Of a stretch of DNA of 64,000 nucleotides, positions 46,923 through 56,508 are shown in pieces; positions within the stretch are counted from its first letter, which is position 1; each line of letters opens with the position of its first letter. The translations under genes were made by a program, and so were the position numbers. The notes under the pieces are model-generated. The model saw only the letters and a list, made by a program, of their open reading frames with translations. It did not search any database and was not told the origin of the DNA. The DNA comes from Sphingomonas lenta. Lineage in GTDB: Bacteria > Pseudomonadota > Alphaproteobacteria > Sphingomonadales > Sphingomonadaceae. The stretch spans positions 62,001 through 126,000 of the forward strand of contig NZ_NSLI01000002.1 of the NCBI RefSeq assembly GCF_002288825.1. The letters run 5' to 3'.

Positions 46923-49574
46923 TCACCCCAATCGCGCCAACGCCGCGCTTAGCCGCTCCGCTTCCGCCGCCTTCTCCGCGTAGTCCGCCCGCGCCTTTTC
47001 CACCGCCTCCGGCTTGGCGCGCTCGACGAAGCTCGGGTTGTTGAGACGTCCCGCGAGCGAATCCCGCTCCTTCTTCGCCGCCGCGATCCCCTTGGACAAG
47101 CGCGCGCGCTCGGCGCCCAGGTCGATCACGCCTTCCAGCGGCAGCACGAACGTGGCCTCCTCGACGACGACCTGCGCCGCGCCGCCCGTGGGCGCGACGC
47201 CGTCGGCAAGGTCGACGCGCGCGAGGCGTGCGATCGCCGGTGCCTGCCGCCGCAGCCGCTCGACCGTCTCCGCCGACGCGTCGCGCGCGTGCAGCGCGAG
47301 GCGTGCGCCCGGAGGTACGTTCAGCCCCGTGCGCGCCGCGCGCACCTCCGACACGAGCCGGATCAGCCACTCCACCTCCGCCCCGGCCGCCGGATCGAGC
47401 GCGCGAGCGTCCGGCATCGGCCATTGCGCCACGATCAGCTCGGAGCGGCCCGGCTTCAGCCCGTGCCACAGCTCCTCGGTGATGAACGGCATGAACGGGT
47501 GGAGCAGCACCAGCACCTGATCGAGCACCCAGCCCGCGACCGCCTTGGTCTCCGTGTCGATCCGGCCTCTCTCGACTGCGCTCGAGACAGGCTTGATCAA
47601 CTCCAGATACCAGTCGCAGAACTGGCTCCAGACAAACTGATAGATTGCGTTCGCGGCGGCGTCGAAGCGATATTCGGTGAGCGCCAAGTCGACCGCCTGC
47701 ACGGTACGGACCGTCTCGGCGATCACCCACTTGTTCACCGCCAGCGTCGCCGCGGGCGGCTCCAAATGATCCGAGCCGCCGATGCCGTTCACCTGGCAGA
47801 AGCGCGCCGCGTTCCACAGCTTGGTCGCGAAGTTGCGATAGCCCTCGACGCGCTTCTCATCCATCTTGATGTCGCGGCCCTGGCTTTCCATCGCCGCCAT
47901 GAAGAAGCGTAGCGCGTCCGCGCCGTAGCGGTCGATCAGGCCGAGCGGGTCGACCGTGTTCCCCTTCGACTTCGACATCTTGGACCCGTCCGCCGCGCGG
48001 ACGAGGCCGTGGAGGTAGAGCGTGCGGAACGGCACGTCCTCCATGAAGTGTAGCCCCTGCATCATCATCCGCGCGTCCCAGAAGAACAGGATGTCGAAGC
48101 CGGACACGAGCACGTCGTTCGGGTAACGCCCGCCGAGCGTGCGGTCGTCGGTCTCCGGCCAACCCATCGTCGCGAAGGGCCAGAGCGCGGAGGAGAACCA
48201 AGTATCGAGCACGTCCTCGTCCTGCTGCAGGCCGACCCCCTCGCCCGCCTCCGCTTGCGCCTCCTCGGCCGTCTCCGCCACGAACACGCGGCCGTCGTCG
48301 GCGTACCAGGCCGGGATGCGGTGTCCCCACCAGAGCTGGCGCGAGACGCACCAGGGCTGGATGTTCTCCATCCAGTTAAAGAAGGTCTTCTCCCACGTCT
48401 TCGGCACGATGCGGATGCGGCCCGAGCGCACCGCCTCAATCGCGGGCTGGGCCAGCGTCGCCGCGTCGACATACCATTGATCAGTCAGCCAGGGTTCGAT
48501 CACTACGCCGGAGCGGTCGCCGAACGGCGTCTGGATCACGCGATCCTCGACACGCTCCAGCGCGCCGTCCGCCTCCAGCATGCCGATGACGAGCTTGCGC
48601 GCCTCGAACCGGTCGACCCCGACGAGCTCCGCCGGGATCAGCCCGTCCGCCGTCTGCGTCACCCGCGCCTTGGCGTCGAGCATGTTGAGCATGTCGCGCG
48701 CCTCGATCCCCGCGCGGCGGCCCACCTCGAAGTCGTTGAAGTCGTGCCCCGGCGTGATCTTCACCGCGCCAGAGCCGAGCTCAGGATCAGCATGCTCGTC
48801 GGCGACGATCGGGATCAGCCGTCCCGTGATCGGCAGCCGGACCTGCTTGCCCACGAAGTCGACATAGCGCGCATCGTCCGGATGCACCGCGACCGCCATG
48901 TCGGCCAGCATCGTCTCCGGCCGCGTCGTCGCGACCGATATGTGGCCGGAGCCGTCGGCGAGCGGGTAGGTCAGATGCCAGAACTTGCCCTGCACCTCGC
49001 GCGTCTCGACCTCCAGGTCGCTGATCGCGGTGCCGAGGCCGGGATCCCAGTTCACCAGCCGCTTGTCGCGGTAGAGCAGCCCTTCGCGGTGCAGCTGCAC
49101 GAATACCTTGATCACCGCGGCCGAGAAGCTCGGGTCCATGGTGAACCGCTCGTTCGCCCAGTCCATCGAGCAGCCGAGCCGCCGCAGCTGCCGCGTGATC
49201 TGCCCGCCCGACTGCGCCTTCCACTCCCACACGTTCGCGACGAACTCGTCGCGCGTCATGTCCGTGCGCTTCACGCCCTGGCTCGCCAGGTTGCGCTCGA
49301 CCACCATCTGCGTGGCGATGCCGGCATGGTCGGTGCCGACCACCCACAACGCATCCTTACCCTTCAGCCGCGCGTGGCGGACCAGGATGTCCTGAAGCGT
49401 GTTGTCGAGCGCGTGGCCGATATGGAGCGAGCCCGTGACGTTAGGCGGCGGGTTGACGATCGTCCACGGCTCCGCGCCTGGACGCTCAGGGCGGAACAGG
49501 CCGTTCCGCTCCCAATGCTCGTACCAGCGGGACTCGATGGCGGCGGGGTCGAAGGTCTTGGGCAGCTCGGTCAT
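46923..49574 (-). CDS. valS: Valine--tRNA ligase
   Basis: About 883 residues from the ATG at 49574. Class I synthetase charging tRNA-Val. The HIGH motif is in [14 protein letters not shown] and KMSKS in [16 protein letters not shown]. The editing domain, anticodon-binding domain and the C-terminal coiled coil (about the last 60 residues) are in order. Around the anticodon domain the stretch [12 protein letters not shown] is encoded by a 27 bp near-palindrome with a rare AGA codon (see findings). Confidence 0.97.
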   Translation of the reverse strand: MTELPKTFDPAAIESRWYEHWERNGLFRPERPGAEPWTIVNPPPNVTGSLHIGHALDNTLQDILVRHARLKGKDALWVVGTDHAGIATQMVVERNLASQGVKRTDMTRDEFVANVWEWKAQSGGQITRQLRRLGCSMDWANERFTMDPSFSAAVIKVFVQLHREGLLYRDKRLVNWDPGLGTAISDLEVETREVQGKFWHLTYPLADGSGHISVATTRPETMLADMAVAVHPDDARYVDFVGKQVRLPITGRLIPIVADEHADPELGSGAVKITPGHDFNDFEVGRRAGIEARDMLNMLDAKARVTQTADGLIPAELVGVDRFEARKLVIGMLEADGALERVEDRVIQTPFGDRSGVVIEPWLTDQWYVDAATLAQPAIEAVRSGRIRIVPKTWEKTFFNWMENIQPWCVSRQLWWGHRIPAWYADDGRVFVAETAEEAQAEAGEGVGLQQDEDVLDTWFSSALWPFATMGWPETDDRTLGGRYPNDVLVSGFDILFFWDARMMMQGLHFMEDVPFRTLYLHGLVRAADGSKMSKSKGNTVDPLGLIDRYGADALRFFMAAMESQGRDIKMDEKRVEGYRNFATKLWNAARFCQVNGIGGSDHLEPPAATLAVNKWVIAETVRTVQAVDLALTEYRFDAAANAIYQFVWSQFCDWYLELIKPVSSAVERGRIDTETKAVAGWVLDQVLVLLHPFMPFITEELWHGLKPGRSELIVAQWPMPDARALDPAAGAEVEWLIRLVSEVRAARTGLNVPPGARLALHARDASAETVERLRRQAPAIARLARVDLADGVAPTGGAAQVVVEEATFVLPLEGVIDLGAERARLSKGIAAAKKERDSLAGRLNNPSFVERAKPEAVEKARADYAEKAAEAERLSAALARLG

Positions 49575-49614
49575 GCGGCGGGGCTGTAACGAGCCCGTCC
49601 GCGCGCCGCCAGAC

Positions 49615-51258
49615 TCAGGTGCGCGCGCCCGGCTTGTCCAGCACGGCGCGGATGCGTTCATTGAGCTCGGTGCGGCGATAGGGCTTGCGGATCAACTCGT
49701 ACGACTTCGCGCCCTCGTCGATCGCGTCGTCGGCGAAACCGGTGGTGAGCAGCACCTGGGTATGCGCGTAGTCGCGGCGGACCACCTGGGCCAGCGCGAC
49801 GCCGTTCATCCCGGGCATGAGGATGTCAGTGAACAGCAGCTGGAAGTTCGCGTCGCCCTTCAGCACGTCGAGCGCGGCGCGGGCGGAGTTCACCAGCACG
49901 ACCTCGTAGCCGAGATCCTCCAGCACGGCGCGACCGAGCTCGCCGACCTCCTGCTGGTCCTCCACCATCAGCACGCGCTCGACGCCGCTCTGGGGCCCGA
50001 ACTGGATCGCCGTCGGCTTGCGCTCCAGCCCGCCGCTCGAGCGAGGGAAGTAGAGCAGGAACTCGGCGCCGCCTGGTGCGCGGTTCTGCACGGCCGCGAG
50101 TCCGCCCGACTGCTTCATGAAGCCGTAGACTTGGCTGAGGCCAAGGCCCGTGCCCTTGCCCATCTCCTTGGTGGTGAAGAACGGGTCGAAAATCTTGTCG
50201 GCGACCTTGGCGTCGACGCCGGGTCCCGTGTCGGCCACCGTGAGCAGCACGTACTCGCCCGGATCGAGCCGCTGGGCCGAGGGGCTGCCGTCCGGCAGGA
50301 CGACGTTGCGCGTGGTGATCGTCACCTCGCCCGCCCCCTCCATCGCGTCGCGCGCGTTGGACAGGATGTTGAGCAGCGCCACCTCCGCCTGCACCGGATC
50401 GATGCGGCAGTTCCAGAGATTGTCCTCGAGGTCGCGGCGGATCTTCACGCCCTCGCCCGCCGTCCGCTCGATCACCGGCCGGAAGTCCGCGATGAGCGAG
50501 TTGAAGTTCATCAGGCGGTCCCGCAGCTCCTGCTTGCGCGCGAAGGCGAGCAGCTGCTGCGTCAAGGTGGAGCCGCGCTGCGCCGCGGCGGAGATCGCGT
50601 CGACGGCCCGCTTGGCCGCGCGGTCGCCCGCGTCGATCCGCGCGTCCAGGATGTCGGTATAGCCCTGGATCACTTGGAGCAGGTTGTTGAAGTCGTGCGC
50701 GATGCCGCCCGTCAGCTTGCCGACGGCCTCCATCTTCTGCGCCTCGTGCAGCGCCTCCTCCGCCTCGCGGCGGCGGGAGATGTCGAGCTGCGACCCGAAG
50801 AAGTAGAGGAGGTCGCCCTTGGCGTCGTACACCGGCGACACGAACAGCGCGTTCCAGAAGGTCGAACCGTTCTTGCGATAGTTGAGAACCTCAACCGCGA
50901 CTTCCTCGACCTTCTCCACGGCGGCGCGGATCTGGGCGATGACGGCGCGGTCGGTCTCGGGGCCCTGCAGGAACCGGCAATTATGCCCGACGATCTCCTC
51001 CTCGGTATAACCGGTCATGAAGGTGAACGCGTCGTTGCAGAAGATGATCGGATTGTCCGCCTGGTGCGGATCGGTCACGATCATCGGCATGCGCGTCGTC
51101 TTCACCGCGGCGAAGAAGATGTCGTGCGGCGCCTTATGCGGCGGCGCCGTGTTGTCGATCTCGACCGAGCCGTGGTGCTGCGGCGCGTCCGGCGAGACGG
51201 CCCCGCCGGTCAGCGTCGTCGTGTCCGCTCCAACGAAACCGCTCTTCTCGTCGCCCAC
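49615..51258 (-). CDS. LOV-domain hybrid sensor histidine kinase with receiver domain
   Basis: 547 residues, starting at GTG. Order: a disordered N-terminus, a LOV/PAS domain (about residues 45-165), HisKA (phospho-His188 in [11 protein letters not shown]), HATPase (N-box N297/N301, DTGPGV 343-348, GKGTGLGLS), then a C-terminal receiver (phospho-Asp478 in [13 protein letters not shown], Lys525). The LOV core is canonical: GHNCRFLQG with the flavin-adduct Cys94 and [11 protein letters not shown]. It should therefore sense blue light through FMN. The downstream partner is not encoded nearby. It lies between popZ and valS on the same strand. Confidence 0.93.
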   Translation of the reverse strand: MGDEKSGFVGADTTTLTGGAVSPDAPQHHGSVEIDNTAPPHKAPHDIFFAAVKTTRMPMIVTDPHQADNPIIFCNDAFTFMTGYTEEEIVGHNCRFLQGPETDRAVIAQIRAAVEKVEEVAVEVLNYRKNGSTFWNALFVSPVYDAKGDLLYFFGSQLDISRRREAEEALHEAQKMEAVGKLTGGIAHDFNNLLQVIQGYTDILDARIDAGDRAAKRAVDAISAAAQRGSTLTQQLLAFARKQELRDRLMNFNSLIADFRPVIERTAGEGVKIRRDLEDNLWNCRIDPVQAEVALLNILSNARDAMEGAGEVTITTRNVVLPDGSPSAQRLDPGEYVLLTVADTGPGVDAKVADKIFDPFFTTKEMGKGTGLGLSQVYGFMKQSGGLAAVQNRAPGGAEFLLYFPRSSGGLERKPTAIQFGPQSGVERVLMVEDQQEVGELGRAVLEDLGYEVVLVNSARAALDVLKGDANFQLLFTDILMPGMNGVALAQVVRRDYAHTQVLLTTGFADDAIDEGAKSYELIRKPYRRTELNERIRAVLDKPGART

Positions 51259-51306
51259 TACGCTCGTCTACTCATTGAACCCGTCCGCTCGTTGAGTCCT
51301 ACTCGC

Positions 51307-51840
51307 TCACTGAGCTTGGCCGGCGATCCTGGCGATCTCGCGCGACACCATCCGCTCGACCATATCGGGCAGGTGGGCGTCCATCCACTCGCGCAGCATC
51401 GGGCGCAACATGTCGCGCACGAGGCCCTCGAGCGTGCCGTCGCCCTGCGGTTCGGGTTTGATCATGAGCCGCGACAACGACTCCAGAGCACCGCGGGTTG
51501 CATCGGCGGCCGCCGGCGACAGCAAGGTTTGCGCGGAACTCGCCGACTGTTGCACGGGCGCAACGGCTTCTTCGGTGGCATCCGGCATGGCGGCGTCTTC
51601 TTCGAGTCGCACGTGGGAAGCGACGGGCATGGGATCACTCAGCTCCAGGATCTCTTCTTCATGGGCCGGCTCCGCCCCGAGCGGCGGCTCGGGCTCGGCG
51701 GCTACCGGCGGGGGCGCCGCCGCGGCCGCGCGCGCCCCGGCGCGGCGGCGTCCCGGCGGGCTATCGCCCTCTTCGGCGATGATGCGTTTGATGGAGGACA
51801 AGATCTCCTCCATCGACGGCTCGGCGCTGATGTCACCCAT
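51307..51840 (-). CDS. popZ: PopZ-like polar organising protein (DUF2497)
   Basis: 177 residues. The N-terminal helix EPSMEEILSSIKRIIAEE is the conserved partner-binding segment. A long Pro/Ala/Glu-rich disordered middle follows, then C-terminal assembly helices (LRPMLREWMDAHLPDMVERM, then VSREIARI). This is the architecture of PopZ, which forms polar scaffolds and anchors the ParB-origin complex in alphaproteobacteria. Sequence conservation is confined to the ends, as usual. Confidence 0.85.
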   Translation of the reverse strand: MGDISAEPSMEEILSSIKRIIAEEGDSPPGRRRAGARAAAAAPPPVAAEPEPPLGAEPAHEEEILELSDPMPVASHVRLEEDAAMPDATEEAVAPVQQSASSAQTLLSPAAADATRGALESLSRLMIKPEPQGDGTLEGLVRDMLRPMLREWMDAHLPDMVERMVSREIARIAGQAQ

Positions 51841-51876
51841 TGTTCGACCCCCGGCGGCATGACGCGCGCCGTCCGC

Positions 51877-53469
51877 TCACTGGCGGTCGGGCGCATCCTC
51901 ACCTGTGGTTAACCGCGTGCTCCTGTCAACCGCGCTGTTGAGCAGCGGATCGAGCGGGCGCGTGACGTCGGCGCGCTGGCTGGGCGTGTTCGCCGTCGAG
52001 GTCGCGACGGGCATGGGCCGCGGGTCGCTGTCGAAGTCGATGAAGCGCGCCCGGACGCGGCGGTAGTTCACCTCCGGATCATAGAGCTGTCCGCCGCCAA
52101 GCCCCAGGTCGCGCGCCTCCGCGTTGCCGGTCGCCGCCAGGAGCGAGAAGCCGGCGACATAGGCGTCGCGCCTGGCCGTCACGAGCGTCACCTGGCTGTT
52201 CAAGAGCTCCTGCTCGGCGTCGAGGATATCGAGCACGGTGCGCGTGCCGACGCTGTTCTCGGCGCGTACGCCCTCCAGCGCCAAGCGGTTGGCGGCCACC
52301 GCCACCTCCGCCGATTCGATCACCTGGAGGGAGCCCTGGTACACCGCGAACGCGGAGCGCGCCTGGGCGACGACGTTGCGCTCGGTAGCGGTGACGTTCT
52401 CTATAGCCTGGCTCTCACGCGCCTGCGCCTGACGCACCTGAGCGGCGGGTCGCCCGCCCTGGAAAATCGGGAGCGTCACGCCAATCCCGGCGTCGGCCGC
52501 TCTCGCCGAATTCGGGATGTTGAAACCGCCGGCCACCGACGGAATGGAGCCGAGGAAGCTGCTATAGCTTCCCCCCAGCGTCGCGTTGACGCTGGGCAGG
52601 CGATTGGCGCGGGCCACGCTCACGTCGAACCGGCTCGCGTCGCGGTCGCGCCGAGCCGCCAGCAGCCCGGGATTCTCGTCGAGCGCCACGGCGACGGCCT
52701 GGTCGGGCGTCGCGGGAAGGTTCGGCAGCGGCGGCGGATCCTGCAGACGGCCCGGCGGCTCCCCGATAATGCCGATATAGTTCTCCCGGCTGGAGATCAG
52801 CTGCGCCTCCGCCTGCTGCAGCTGCGCGCGCGCTTGCGCGAGCCGCGCCTCCGATTGCGCCACGTCGGTGCGGGTCAGGTCGCCCACCTCGAACCGGTCG
52901 CGGCTCGCCTGCAGGTTTATCTCGAGGACCCGCACGTTCTGGCGGTTGAGCGCCACCACGGCCTCGTCGCGGATCACGTCCATGTACGCGGCGACCGCGT
53001 TGCTGAACAGCTGCGCCTCCGTGTCGCGCAACCGCGCCTGCCCCGCCTCGACGCGCGTCTCGGCCGCGCGCACGCCGTTGCGCACCGCGCCGCCCTGGTA
53101 AAGCGGCACGCTCAGCTGCGTTTGCGCCAGGAACTGCCGCTGCGCCGCGAGCAGCTGGTTCCCAGGAATGATCAGGTTCTCGGTCGCCTGGGCCTGCGCG
53201 TTGACGCCCGGGAGCCCCTGCGATCGCGCGATCGGCACGTTCTCGTCCAGCGCGCGCTGCGCTGCGCGCTGGCCGGTCAGCGTCGGGTTGCCGCGATAGG
53301 CGAGCAACAGCGCACCCGCCAAGGTCTGCGTCGCCCCGGGCACCGGCGGCTGCGGCGCTTCCACCCGCTCGGGCGCGGGCGTCGGCGTGATGCCCTGCCG
53401 CGTCTGCGCGCCCACCGGAGCCGCGGTCGCGGCGAGCGCCGTCCCCGCTAAGATCATCCAACGCGTCAC
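51877..53469 (-). CDS. tolC: TolC family outer membrane protein
   Basis: 530 residues from the GTG at 53469 (VTRWMILAGTALAATAAPVG is a signal peptide). Two homologous halves with long helices and four beta strands form the trimeric outer-membrane channel. Hallmarks are AYRGNPTLTGQRAAQRALDE, RAAETRVEAGQARLRDTEAQ and VGTRTVLDILDAEQELLNSQ. It serves type I secretion and efflux pumps; the serralysin-type protease in this window would need such a channel. It follows pcm and precedes popZ on the same strand. Confidence 0.93.
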   Translation of the reverse strand: MTRWMILAGTALAATAAPVGAQTRQGITPTPAPERVEAPQPPVPGATQTLAGALLLAYRGNPTLTGQRAAQRALDENVPIARSQGLPGVNAQAQATENLIIPGNQLLAAQRQFLAQTQLSVPLYQGGAVRNGVRAAETRVEAGQARLRDTEAQLFSNAVAAYMDVIRDEAVVALNRQNVRVLEINLQASRDRFEVGDLTRTDVAQSEARLAQARAQLQQAEAQLISSRENYIGIIGEPPGRLQDPPPLPNLPATPDQAVAVALDENPGLLAARRDRDASRFDVSVARANRLPSVNATLGGSYSSFLGSIPSVAGGFNIPNSARAADAGIGVTLPIFQGGRPAAQVRQAQARESQAIENVTATERNVVAQARSAFAVYQGSLQVIESAEVAVAANRLALEGVRAENSVGTRTVLDILDAEQELLNSQVTLVTARRDAYVAGFSLLAATGNAEARDLGLGGGQLYDPEVNYRRVRARFIDFDSDPRPMPVATSTANTPSQRADVTRPLDPLLNSAVDRSTRLTTGEDAPDRQ

Positions 53470-53495
53470 TAAGCTCGAGCCCCCCGGCTTGATCG

Positions 53496-54170
53496 TTAAA
53501 AGGTGAAGCGCCGCGGACGGCTGAAGCCGGGCAGCACCGCGCAATCCATGTCGGCGAAAGCGACGAGCCCGAACCCGCCCCTGCTCCGCCGTCCGCTCGC
53601 CAGGCGGATGACGTTCTGATCGACGAGGCCGGTCACGACGCGGCCGTCGGGCTTGACCTGCTCGAGCAGCACGTCCGGCACGAACTCGACCGCGCCGTCG
53701 ATCATCAGCACGTCGTAGGGCGCACCCGCGGGCCAGCCTTCCTGCAGCGGCGCCTCCACGATCTCGACCTGGGACTCCGCCCGCAGCGCGTCGCGCGCAT
53801 GGGCCGCCAGCGCCGGATCGCTCTCGACGGCGACGACATGCGCCACCAGCTCCGCCAGCACCGCTGCGGCGTACCCGGTCGCCGCGCCGATCAGAAGCAC
53901 GCGGTCGTCGGGCTCCAGATACGCCTCGGTCAGCAGCCGCCCCGTCGAGACCGGCACGTTCAAGTAACGGCCCCGGCCGAGCGCGAGTTGCCGGTCGAGA
54001 TAGGCGAAGGCGCGCTCGTCCTCGGGCACGAAGCGCTCGCGCGGCACCTTGCCCATCGCCAGCACCACGCGCGGGTCGTTGACCGCGTTGGTGCGCAGCT
54101 GGCTCGCGACCATGGCCTGGCGCATGCCCTCGAAGGTCTGCGGCCGCGGAGAGGAGAGCGTCGTCGTCAT
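53496..54170 (-). CDS. pcm: Protein-L-isoaspartate O-methyltransferase family protein
   Basis: 224 residues from the ATG at 54170, with GAAAGGGG upstream. SAM-dependent repair of isoaspartyl residues, or a related non-repair paralogue. It has MVASQLRTNAVNDPRVVLAM, PRERFVPEDERAFAYLD and the SAM site VLLIGAATGYAAAVLAEL. The usual GxGSGY is altered to GAATGY, so activity is not guaranteed. Pairing with tolC is common in alphaproteobacteria. Confidence 0.88.
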   Translation of the reverse strand: MTTTLSSPRPQTFEGMRQAMVASQLRTNAVNDPRVVLAMGKVPRERFVPEDERAFAYLDRQLALGRGRYLNVPVSTGRLLTEAYLEPDDRVLLIGAATGYAAAVLAELVAHVVAVESDPALAAHARDALRAESQVEIVEAPLQEGWPAGAPYDVLMIDGAVEFVPDVLLEQVKPDGRVVTGLVDQNVIRLASGRRSRGGFGLVAFADMDCAVLPGFSRPRRFTF

Positions 54171-54320
54171 GGCCCCTTTCTGTCGCACAACTGTTATACC
54201 TGCGCAATACACCTTTTCACGCCCGCCTCTCTATCCCGGAGCCGCCGCGCCGTCGAGGCGTGGCGCGCGCTGGCCGCGAGGTTGACAGGCCGACGCGCCG
54301 GGTGCAGTGCCGCCCGCTCC

Positions 54321-54394
54321 GGCCCGATGGCGGAGTGGTTACGCAGAGGACTGCAAATCCTTGCACGCCGGTTCGATTCCGGCTCGGGCCTCCA
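54321..54394 (+). tRNA. tRNA-Cys (anticodon GCA)
   Basis: A 74-nt cloverleaf: acceptor arms GGCCCGA/TCGGGCC, anticodon loop CTGCAAA (anticodon GCA), T-loop TTCGATT, discriminator T and encoded CCA. Confidence 0.96.
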
Positions 54395-54480
54395 CTCCTC
54401 CCCCGCATCATGGACATTCCTACGCAGGATGCGTGCCAGAGCCGCCGCCCTTCACCTGGGTGCGCGCGCGGTCGCGCTCT

Positions 54481-54514
54481 GTCCGGAAACGGACATCGCC
54501 GTTCGTTTCCGGAC
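54481..54514. terminator. Inverted repeat between tRNA-Cys and mutT, terminator candidate
   Basis: A perfect 10 bp stem (GTCCGGAAAC against GTTTCCGGAC) with a 14-base loop. It lies between the convergent tRNA-Cys and mutT. There is no T-run; it may end transcripts from both sides or be a short repeat. Confidence 0.45.
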
Positions 54515-54519
54515 GCCGG

Positions 54520-54945
54520 CTAGGCCATCAGGCGAGCGAGCAGGTCGATCAACGGCTCGTCGGCCGGTGGCATGGGTAGGGCGCGCATCTCGGCGGGCCG
54601 GACCCAAGCCAAGCCGCTCGCCTCGACCGCGCGCGGCTCCCCCGTCCACTCGTCCACGACGTACAGCAACAATATCAGGTGCCGCTCCCCCAACGCCGCG
54701 CTCGCGAAGCATGCGGGCCGGACACACGCGGGATCGACGACGATCTCCAGCTCCTCCGCGAGTTCCCGCACCAGCGCCCGCTCCGGCGACTCGCCCGGCT
54801 CCACCTTGCCGCCGGGGAACTCCCACAAGCCCGCCATCGCCTTGCCGGGCGGTCGTCGCTGCAGCAGCACGCGGCCGTCTCCGTCGACCAGCGCCGCCGC
54901 GACCACCGGTAGTAGCGTCGTCGGAGCCTCCAAGTTCTTCGCCAT
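54520..54945 (-). CDS. mutT: 8-oxo-dGTP diphosphatase (MutT-type Nudix)
   Basis: 141 residues. The Nudix box reads GGKVEPGESPERALVRELAE, then ELEI. AMAGLWEFPGGKVEPGE and the final WVRPAEMRALPMPPADEPLI are typical of MutT, which removes oxidised dGTP from the pool. Ends close to an inverted repeat; divergent from the Flp pilin gene. Confidence 0.93.
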   Translation of the reverse strand: MAKNLEAPTTLLPVVAAALVDGDGRVLLQRRPPGKAMAGLWEFPGGKVEPGESPERALVRELAEELEIVVDPACVRPACFASAALGERHLILLLYVVDEWTGEPRAVEASGLAWVRPAEMRALPMPPADEPLIDLLARLMA

Positions 54946-54975
54946 TCGTTAAGCTCCCGCTCCTATGCTCGCTCC

Positions 54976-55176
54976 ATGCGACCGCTCCGCCCCTTGCTCG
55001 TCCAGTTTCGTGCGTTTCTCGAGGACAAACGCGGCGGAACCGCCATCGAGTACGGCCTGATCGCCGCGCTGATCGTGATCGCCATGATGTCGGCGCTGAG
55101 CGCGTTCGCGGACACCGCCATCGGCATTTGGAATTTCGTCGGCAACGCCGTCGTCGACAGCGACCCGACCACCTGA
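54976..55176 (+). CDS. Flp-type IVb pilin (short form)
   Basis: 66 residues. A basic leader (MRPLRPLLVQFRAFLEDKRG), then the mature N-terminus GTAIEYGLIAALIVIAMMSA with Glu and Tyr at positions 5 and 6 after predicted prepilin cleavage between the two Gly. The hydrophobic helix is intact, and the C-terminal tail is short and acidic-polar. It precedes a second pilin by about 100 bp. Confidence 0.88.
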   Translation: MRPLRPLLVQFRAFLEDKRGGTAIEYGLIAALIVIAMMSALSAFADTAIGIWNFVGNAVVDSDPTT

Positions 55177-55280
55177 GCGCCTTAAACCTTTATCAATGCC
55201 GACGCCTTACTTCCCGATTCGCTGTTCCGGCATCCTCGGGCCAGCCGGGTGACTGAAGTTCGAACATCAAGGAGACCGGT

Positions 55281-55487
55281 ATGAAGTTCCTTCGCAAGCT
55301 TTTCCGCGACGAGAAGGGCGCCACCGCCATCGAGTACGGCCTGATCGCCGCCCTGATCGCCGTCGCCGCCACCGTCGCCATGGGCGCGCTGGGCAACACG
55401 CTGACCAACACCTTCAACAAGGTCGAGGAGAAGATGCGCACCGCCCCGAACAACGGCGGCGCCGCGGCGACCCCGGCGGCGAGCTGA
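55281..55487 (+). CDS. flp: Flp-type IVb major pilin
   Basis: 68 residues with a strong ribosome site (AAGGAGACCGGT just before the ATG). Leader MKFLRKLFRDEKG, then ATAIEYGLIAALIAVAATVA with Glu/Tyr at mature positions 5/6, and a longer Asn/Gly/Ala-rich tail. The strong start and dedicated terminator suggest high expression, fitting the main Tad pilus subunit. Confidence 0.9.
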   Translation: MKFLRKLFRDEKGATAIEYGLIAALIAVAATVAMGALGNTLTNTFNKVEEKMRTAPNNGGAAATPAAS

Positions 55488-55513
55488 TCGCCCGCCCACG
55501 TCGCGAGTGGATG

Positions 55514-55543
55514 GGGGCGGCGGAGCTTCGGCTTCGCCGCCCC
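55514..55543. terminator. Strong hairpin with UUCG tetraloop after flp, shared by accA
   Basis: GGGGCGGCGGAGC pairs with GCTTCGCCGCCCC (one G-T pair) around a TTCG loop. It lies between the ends of the convergent flp and accA genes and is followed on the plus strand by TTCTCC. UUCG-closed stems are exceptionally stable. Confidence 0.8.
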
Positions 55544-55551
55544 TTCTCCGT

Positions 55552-56499
55552 TCAGAGCCTGCCCATCGCCAAGAACTTGTCGCGCCGCCCGCGCCTGAGC
55601 TCGGCCGCCGGCACGCCGTCCAGCTCGCGAAGCGCCTTGTCGATCGCGTCGCCCAGCGCGCCAACCGCGGCGCCCGGCGCGCGGTGCGCGCCGCCCACCG
55701 GTTCGGGCACGATCGTGTCGATGACGCCGAACGTCCTCAAGTCCTGAGCGGTGATGCGCATCGCCTCGGCCGCCTCCGCGGCCTTGTCGGCGGTGCGCCA
55801 GAGGATGGATGCGCAGCCCTCCGGCGAGATTACCGAATAGACGGCGTGCTCGAACATGAGCACGCGGTTGCCCGCCGCGAGCGCGACCGCGCCGCCCGAA
55901 CCGCCCTCGCCGACGATCGACGCCACCACCGGCACGCCCGCCGCGAGGCAAGCCTCCGTCGAGCGCGCGATCGCCTCCGCCTGGCCGCGCTCCTCCGCCT
56001 GCACGCCGGGGAACGCGCCCGACGTGTCGACCAGCGTCACGATCGGCAGCCCGAAACGGTCGGCGAGCTGCACCAGCCGGATCGCCTTGCGATAACCCTC
56101 CGGCTTGCCCATGCCGAAATTGTGACGGAGACGGCTGGCGGTGTCGTCACCCTTCTCGTGGCCGAGCACCATGACCTTGCGCCCGCGGAACGTCGCGAAG
56201 CCGCCCAGGATCGCCTGATCGTCGGCGAAGGCGCGGTCGCCGGCCAAGGGCACGAACTCGTCGAAGAGCCCGGCGACATAATGCTTGAAGTGCGGCCGTT
56301 CCGGATGGCGCGCGACCTGCGTCTTCTGCCAGGGCGTGAGCCGCGCGAAGGTGTCGCGGAGCAGCTTGTCCGACTTCGCCTGGAGCCGCTGCACCTCGGC
56401 GGTGATGTCCACCGTGCCGTCGGCGGCCGTGTCGCGCAGCTCGTCGATGCGGCCCTGGAGCTCGGCGATGGGTTTCTCGAAATCGAGGAAGGAAGGCAT
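55552..56499 (-). CDS. accA: Acetyl-CoA carboxylase carboxyltransferase, alpha subunit
   Basis: 315 residues, the size of the family. Together with AccD it transfers carboxyl to acetyl-CoA, the first step of fatty acid synthesis. It has [60 protein letters not shown] and [20 protein letters not shown]. It lies 9 bp downstream of xerD on the same strand. Confidence 0.97.
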   Translation of the reverse strand: MPSFLDFEKPIAELQGRIDELRDTAADGTVDITAEVQRLQAKSDKLLRDTFARLTPWQKTQVARHPERPHFKHYVAGLFDEFVPLAGDRAFADDQAILGGFATFRGRKVMVLGHEKGDDTASRLRHNFGMGKPEGYRKAIRLVQLADRFGLPIVTLVDTSGAFPGVQAEERGQAEAIARSTEACLAAGVPVVASIVGEGGSGGAVALAAGNRVLMFEHAVYSVISPEGCASILWRTADKAAEAAEAMRITAQDLRTFGVIDTIVPEPVGGAHRAPGAAVGALGDAIDKALRELDGVPAAELRRGRRDKFLAMGRL

Positions 56500-56508
56500 C
56501 GGCGGCGG

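Noticed and set aside
49574..49661. A 29-residue extension of ValS upstream of the chosen ATG
   Set aside because: It runs into the end of the LOV kinase gene, has no homology-like features, and the conserved ValS start ([20 protein letters not shown]) follows the ATG at 49574.
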